A stretch of DNA of 7,862 nt. Origin: Desulfatibacillaceae bacterium (GTDB lineage Bacteria; Desulfobacterota; Desulfobacteria; Desulfobacterales; Desulfatibacillaceae). Shown here piece by piece: positions 4,753 to 7,862 of the stretch (position 1 is its first letter; each line of letters opens with the position of its first letter). The position numbers were made by a program, and so were the translations under genes. The stretch is from positions 1 through 7,862 of the forward strand of contig JASEHB010000091.1 in NCBI GenBank assembly GCA_030018745.1. Direction: 5' to 3'. Under the pieces are notes generated by a model that saw only the letters and a program-made list of their open reading frames with translations, made no database searches and was not told the DNA's origin.

Positions 4753-6336
4753 ATGGAACCCCCTGAAAACAAGAAACAGCGCCCGGAATTGGCGGAACTG
4801 ATTCAACGGCTCTCACATGGCCTGGATGAAAACCGCCCTGAAGCGGTGGAGCGGCGCCGGAAGAAAAATCAGCGTACAGCCCGTGCGAATCTTGACGACC
4901 TTCTCGACAAAGACAGTTTCATTGAATACGGCGCCCTGAATCTGGCGGCTCAGCGGAGCCGCAGATCAATCGAGGATCTTATCGCCAAAACGCCTGCGGA
5001 CGGCCTCATCACCGGCGTTGGAACCGTGAATGCCTCCCGGTTTGGAGAGGAAGCCGCCCGCTGCATGATTCTTGCCTACGATTATACGGTGCTTGCAGGC
5101 ACCCAGGGATTTTTCAACCACAAGAAAATGGACCGGATGCTGAAGCTGGCGCACCAACAGCATCTTCCCGTGATTCTGTTCGCCGAGGGCGGCGGCGGCA
5201 GGCCTGGGGATACGGACGCCATGAGCGTCATGGTCACCGGGCTTGACCTGTCCACCTTCGGCCTGTTCGGCGGACTCAGCGGCAAGGTTCCCCTCATCGG
5301 CATTGTTTCGGGCTACTGCTTTGCGGGAAATGCGGCCCTGGTGGGCTGCTGCGATGTTATCATAGCCACCGGAAACGCCAATATAGGCATGGGTGGCCCA
5401 GTGATGATCGAGGGCGGCGGACTGGGCACATTCGAGCCGGGAGAAATCGGCCCCGTAAAGGTTCAGTCGCAAAACGGCGTGGTGGATATTGTGGTGGAAG
5501 ACGAAGCCGAGGCGGTGGCTGTCGCCAAACAATATCTTTCATATTTCCAGGGTGCGGCATCTTCCTGGGAGGAAGAAGATCAGTCCCTCCTGCGCGATAT
5601 GCTCCCGAAAAAACAAAGGCAGACCTATGATGTGCGGCGGATCATCAAAACCCTTACCGACAGGGACTCTTTTCTGGAGCTGCGCCCCTTCTTCGGGCCG
5701 GGAATGGTTACAGGGCTGGCGCGCATCAACGGCCGGGCCTTTGGGGTGATGGCCAATAACTGTATGCACATGGGGGGCACCATCGAGGCGGAGGATGCAG
5801 ACAAGGCCGCCCGCCTGATGCAGCTCTGCAATGCTCACGGCCTGCCCATCCTTTCGCTCATTGATACCCCCGGATTCATGGTTGGGCCGAAAATTGAGGA
5901 GCGCGCCCAGGTCCGCCATGTCTGCCGCATGTTCATCATCGGCTCCCACTTGAGCGTCCCCTATTTCAGCGTGGTGCTGCGAAGAGGATATGGCCTGGGC
6001 GCCATGGCAATGGCCCAGGGCGGTTTTCACGACTCCTTCTTCACAGTGTCCTGGCCCACCGGAGAATTCGGGGGCATGGGGCTTGAGGGCGCAGTCAAGG
6101 CCGGATTCAAGAAAGAGCTGGCCGCCATTGCAGATGAAGGGCAGAGGACTGCCTTTTTCAATGAGCTTGTCGCCAAGCTCTACGAAATGGGCAAGGCCAT
6201 CAACATTGCTTCCTACATGGAAATTGATTCGGTGATTGATCCGGCAGATACCCGGAAATGGATAATGCGGGGTCTGAAATCCGCAAAGCCAGTTGCCGGT
6301 GACAGGAAATATAAGCCGTATATTGACAGTTGGTAG
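4753..6336 (+). CDS. Acyl-CoA carboxylase-type carboxyltransferase (beta subunit)
   Basis: This 527-residue protein has the double crotonase-like fold of biotin-dependent carboxyltransferases, which move CO2 between carboxybiotin and an acyl-CoA. The N-half has the basic RRRKKNQRTARANLDDLLD segment (34-52), EGGGGRPGD (145-153) and the oxyanion-loop region FAGNAALVG (190-198). The C-half has LIDTPGFMVG (369-378), RRGYGLGAMAM (410-420), WPTGEFGGMGLEGAV (434-448) and a terminal DSVIDPADTRKWI (492-504). Length is normal for the family (510-540). GGAGG lies 7 nt before the ATG. No biotin carboxylase or biotinyl protein gene is in the window, so partners must be elsewhere. Where acetyl- and propionyl-CoA enzymes have a specificity Asp (AYGGAYD), this one has Met418, and GAVKAGF replaces GAVNI, so the substrate is not assigned. 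A decarboxylase role (methylmalonyl- or glutaconyl-CoA type) is an alternative. Confidence 0.9.
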   Translation: MEPPENKKQRPELAELIQRLSHGLDENRPEAVERRRKKNQRTARANLDDLLDKDSFIEYGALNLAAQRSRRSIEDLIAKTPADGLITGVGTVNASRFGEEAARCMILAYDYTVLAGTQGFFNHKKMDRMLKLAHQQHLPVILFAEGGGGRPGDTDAMSVMVTGLDLSTFGLFGGLSGKVPLIGIVSGYCFAGNAALVGCCDVIIATGNANIGMGGPVMIEGGGLGTFEPGEIGPVKVQSQNGVVDIVVEDEAEAVAVAKQYLSYFQGAASSWEEEDQSLLRDMLPKKQRQTYDVRRIIKTLTDRDSFLELRPFFGPGMVTGLARINGRAFGVMANNCMHMGGTIEAEDADKAARLMQLCNAHGLPILSLIDTPGFMVGPKIEERAQVRHVCRMFIIGSHLSVPYFSVVLRRGYGLGAMAMAQGGFHDSFFTVSWPTGEFGGMGLEGAVKAGFKKELAAIADEGQRTAFFNELVAKLYEMGKAINIASYMEIDSVIDPADTRKWIMRGLKSAKPVAGDRKYKPYIDSW

Positions 6337-6434
6337 GGCTGGAAAAGGCCAAGCCGCGCCATCATAATCTGTTGCTGCGGGCAGCGAAAAGCAGCGCAAT
6401 TTCAAGCCGAGCATCGGGCCGGGCAACCGCCTCC

Positions 6435-6450
6435 TGGCAGCGCGTATGCA
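6435..6450 (+). promoter_or_regulatory. Sigma-54-like promoter upstream of the SGNH hydrolase gene
   Basis: TGGCAGCGCGTATGCA has GG and GC exactly 10 nt apart, with TGGCA and TGCA conserved and three departures from the extended consensus. The predicted start site near 6461 would leave a 35-nt leader before the ATG at 6496. Upstream at 6373-6385 is the dyad GCTGC-GG-GCAGC, close to the site seen at 173-185 before the other sigma-54 promoter. No IHF consensus was seen here. It could equally be a chance match between two genes read as one transcript. Confidence 0.4.
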
Positions 6451-6495
6451 AAACAGGGCCAGCGTGCAGGGGCAGGTGGACAATTAAGGGTTTAT

Positions 6496-7683
6496 ATGGG
6501 ATGTTTTTTCCGAAGCTTTAACCTATCGGGCGTCACTCGCTTTGTTCTGCTTTGTCTTGTCTTCCTGTCTCTATTTGCGGGCATCCTTTACAGCGCCAGA
6601 TTTGCATCCGACCTCTGGAATTTTTCCCTTACCCCGCTCCTGTTTCGGGCAGGCATAGTAGTCATGGCCTTGGTCGCTTTGGCGCTGGGATGTTGGCTTC
6701 TGATCCGAAGCCGAATCCCGGAATACATGAAAAATTTGGTCCTGGTTCTATCCTCAATTCTATGCCTTGTACTCATCCTGGAAGGGATTTTCACCTTTCT
6801 GCCCCGGAGTTTTGGCACGGGCATCCCCCTGGCCGAGCGCAACTGGTTTGCCTATTACTGGAGGCCCGCAAACCACCTTGGCTACCGGGATTTGGAAGTG
6901 GAAAGGCCTTGTCCGGAGGGAATTGTCAAAATTGCGGTTCTGGGCGACTCAATCGTGGCCGGACATGGGATCAAGGATTTTCGCCTGCGCTTTTCTGACC
7001 TTCTGGCCGAACGCTTGGGTCCGGGTTACCGGGTTTACAATTTAGGAGTCTGCGGGTCCGACACCCGGGACCAGTTGAAAAGTCTGATGAATTTCCCTGT
7101 AACCCCGGACATGGTGATCCTGGCCCATTACGACAATGACATCCCTATGCCCAAAATGGCTCCGTACGAAATCATCCTATCCGTGCTTGATGAGCTGAAC
7201 ACGGGGGTCAGGTTCGTTGTGGATCGCTCATTTTTAGCCAATTACCTGTACTGGAGATTTGCCGCCCCTGGAAGGATTTTTGAAAAATATGTGGAGAGCG
7301 CCGAAACCAACTCCTTTTTTTACTACCTGGACAAGGAAATTTTTGGACTGCACAAGAAAGATTTGGAGGCCATTCAGGACTACTGCGAAAGGAACAGAAT
7401 CGGCTTTTTGCCTGTACTTTTTCCCGAAATGGGCATTTATATTGAGTTTAGCAGGGTCATAGTAACCCAGCCCTTGACCAACTTTTTTTTGGACCGGGAC
7501 ACGCCTGTCCTGGATGTCTATCCTTTGGTAAAAAGCCTTCCGAGAAACCTGCGCACAGTGAACCAGAATGACCAGCACCCAAGCCCCTTGGTGCACGCCA
7601 TAGTGGCCAAAGCATTGTATAGTATTCTGGACGAAAACGGCCTGCTTATTAAGCATGGAGCATCTCCAAAATATGACAAATAG
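6496..7683 (+). CDS. Membrane-anchored SGNH/GDSL-family hydrolase
   Basis: This 395-residue protein has three hydrophobic segments at about 15-33, 51-70 and 80-101, then a soluble SGNH domain, probably on the periplasmic side. Catalytic blocks are all present: GDSIVAGHG (150-158, nucleophile Ser152), NLGVCG (182-187, oxyanion Gly), YDNDI (212-216, Asn214) and NDQHPS (358-363, Asp359 and His361). The HLGYRD segment (127-132) before the nucleophile is typical of a bacterial subgroup of unassigned esterases, often found with exopolysaccharide or surface-lipid genes. The substrate is unknown; an O-acyl or carbohydrate-ester target is plausible. TAAGGG lies 5 nt upstream of the ATG. The gap to the carboxyltransferase gene is 159 nt and holds a sigma-54-like promoter, so it may be transcribed separately. 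Composition is slightly more AT-rich than its neighbour. Confidence 0.85.
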   Translation: MGCFFRSFNLSGVTRFVLLCLVFLSLFAGILYSARFASDLWNFSLTPLLFRAGIVVMALVALALGCWLLIRSRIPEYMKNLVLVLSSILCLVLILEGIFTFLPRSFGTGIPLAERNWFAYYWRPANHLGYRDLEVERPCPEGIVKIAVLGDSIVAGHGIKDFRLRFSDLLAERLGPGYRVYNLGVCGSDTRDQLKSLMNFPVTPDMVILAHYDNDIPMPKMAPYEIILSVLDELNTGVRFVVDRSFLANYLYWRFAAPGRIFEKYVESAETNSFFYYLDKEIFGLHKKDLEAIQDYCERNRIGFLPVLFPEMGIYIEFSRVIVTQPLTNFFLDRDTPVLDVYPLVKSLPRNLRTVNQNDQHPSPLVHAIVAKALYSILDENGLLIKHGASPKYDK

Positions 7684-7779
7684 TGGAGCATCAATCTTGC
7701 GAACCATTATTAAAGCCATAGGCCACTGTCAGAATTGGCTGATGGCTACCCCAAAATTGCCAGAAGCCTAAAATCATCT

Positions 7780-7800
7780 GCATTTTCATGCTGTTTTTTT
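7780..7800 (+). terminator. Weak terminator-like hairpin after the hydrolase gene
   Basis: GCAT-TTTC-ATGC is followed by TG and seven T. The 4-bp stem is weak. A larger imperfect stem-loop upstream (GCCAT-AG-GCCA-N10-TGGC-TG-ATGGC, about 7715-7745) has no T tract. It is placed about 95 bp after the stop codon, and nothing else codes in 7684-7862. Confidence 0.25.
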
Positions 7801-7831
7801 AGATTTCAACTGGTTTTTATTTCACCCCTTA

Positions 7832-7862
7832 TGACGGTTTTTAACGGCTTTCTGTTTCCGCA
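7832..7862 (+). repeat. Right copy of the dispersed direct repeat (cut by the window edge)
   Basis: The last 31 bases match 4198-4229 with 29 identical columns, one mismatch and three one-base gaps, including the shared end TTCCGCA. The unit probably continues past the window, where the left copy goes on into a third ACGGC motif. Together the copies bracket the carboxyltransferase and hydrolase genes. Confidence 0.55.

Noticed and set aside
5539..6483. Long open frame (314 codons) on the minus strand, antisense to the carboxyltransferase gene
   Set aside because: It mirrors a well-supported conserved gene, has no recognisable domain, and arises from GC-biased third positions.

Overview
The window looks like chromosomal DNA from a Gram-negative, sigma-54-using bacterium. 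A sulfate-reducer-like member of the Desulfobacterota (former Deltaproteobacteria) fits best. This is inferred from a KaiC/KaiB pair without KaiA, an NtrC-type activator, a PCC-like carboxyltransferase and a moderately GC-rich coding style. No rRNA or other taxonomic marker is present, so the assignment is tentative.

Left half, minus strand: a compact three-gene unit reads right to left. kaiC (3873-2113) overlaps kaiB (2116-1811) by 4 nt (ATGA). Twelve nt after kaiB comes a gene for a sigma-54 enhancer-binding protein, EBP (1798-377). The EBP has intact AAA+ and GAFTGA motifs but no receiver, GAF or PAS domain. Its N-terminus is instead a tandem duplication of a 36-residue motif (LRxGQADAVI...ILLRxNExENEL). 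KaiC keeps all four catalytic glutamates and both Walker A lysines, and has Ser431-Ser432 at the phosphorylation positions. It also carries an extra C-terminal coiled-coil/basic tail of about 85 residues.

Beyond the EBP stop codon, on the same strand, lie a near-consensus sigma-54 promoter (120-135), a perfect IHF consensus (142-154) and a candidate upstream activator dyad (190-206). They are ordered as in a classical sigma-54 control region and point out of the left edge of the window. A second sigma-54-like promoter (6435-6450) sits in front of the membrane-anchored SGNH hydrolase. The proposed system is a KaiA-less KaiB-KaiC timer or switch whose output is an EBP acting on a promoter right beside its own gene. 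Physical coupling is inference; gene order and motifs are directly visible.

Middle (3874-4752): about 880 bp with no convincing gene. It holds a candidate sigma-70 promoter for kaiC, a triple ACGGCTTTTT repeat, a tRNA-Asp-like 3' half followed by a terminator-like hairpin with nine T, another hairpin with a T-rich tail, and a candidate promoter for the next gene. This reads as an old integration or repeat-rich junction.

Right half, plus strand: a complete acyl-CoA-carboxylase-type carboxyltransferase (4753-6336) with atypical active-site signatures, then a three-TM SGNH/GDSL hydrolase (6496-7683). The last 31 bases repeat, in direct orientation, part of the repeat block at 4198-4229, so the two right-hand genes lie between copies of one dispersed repeat.
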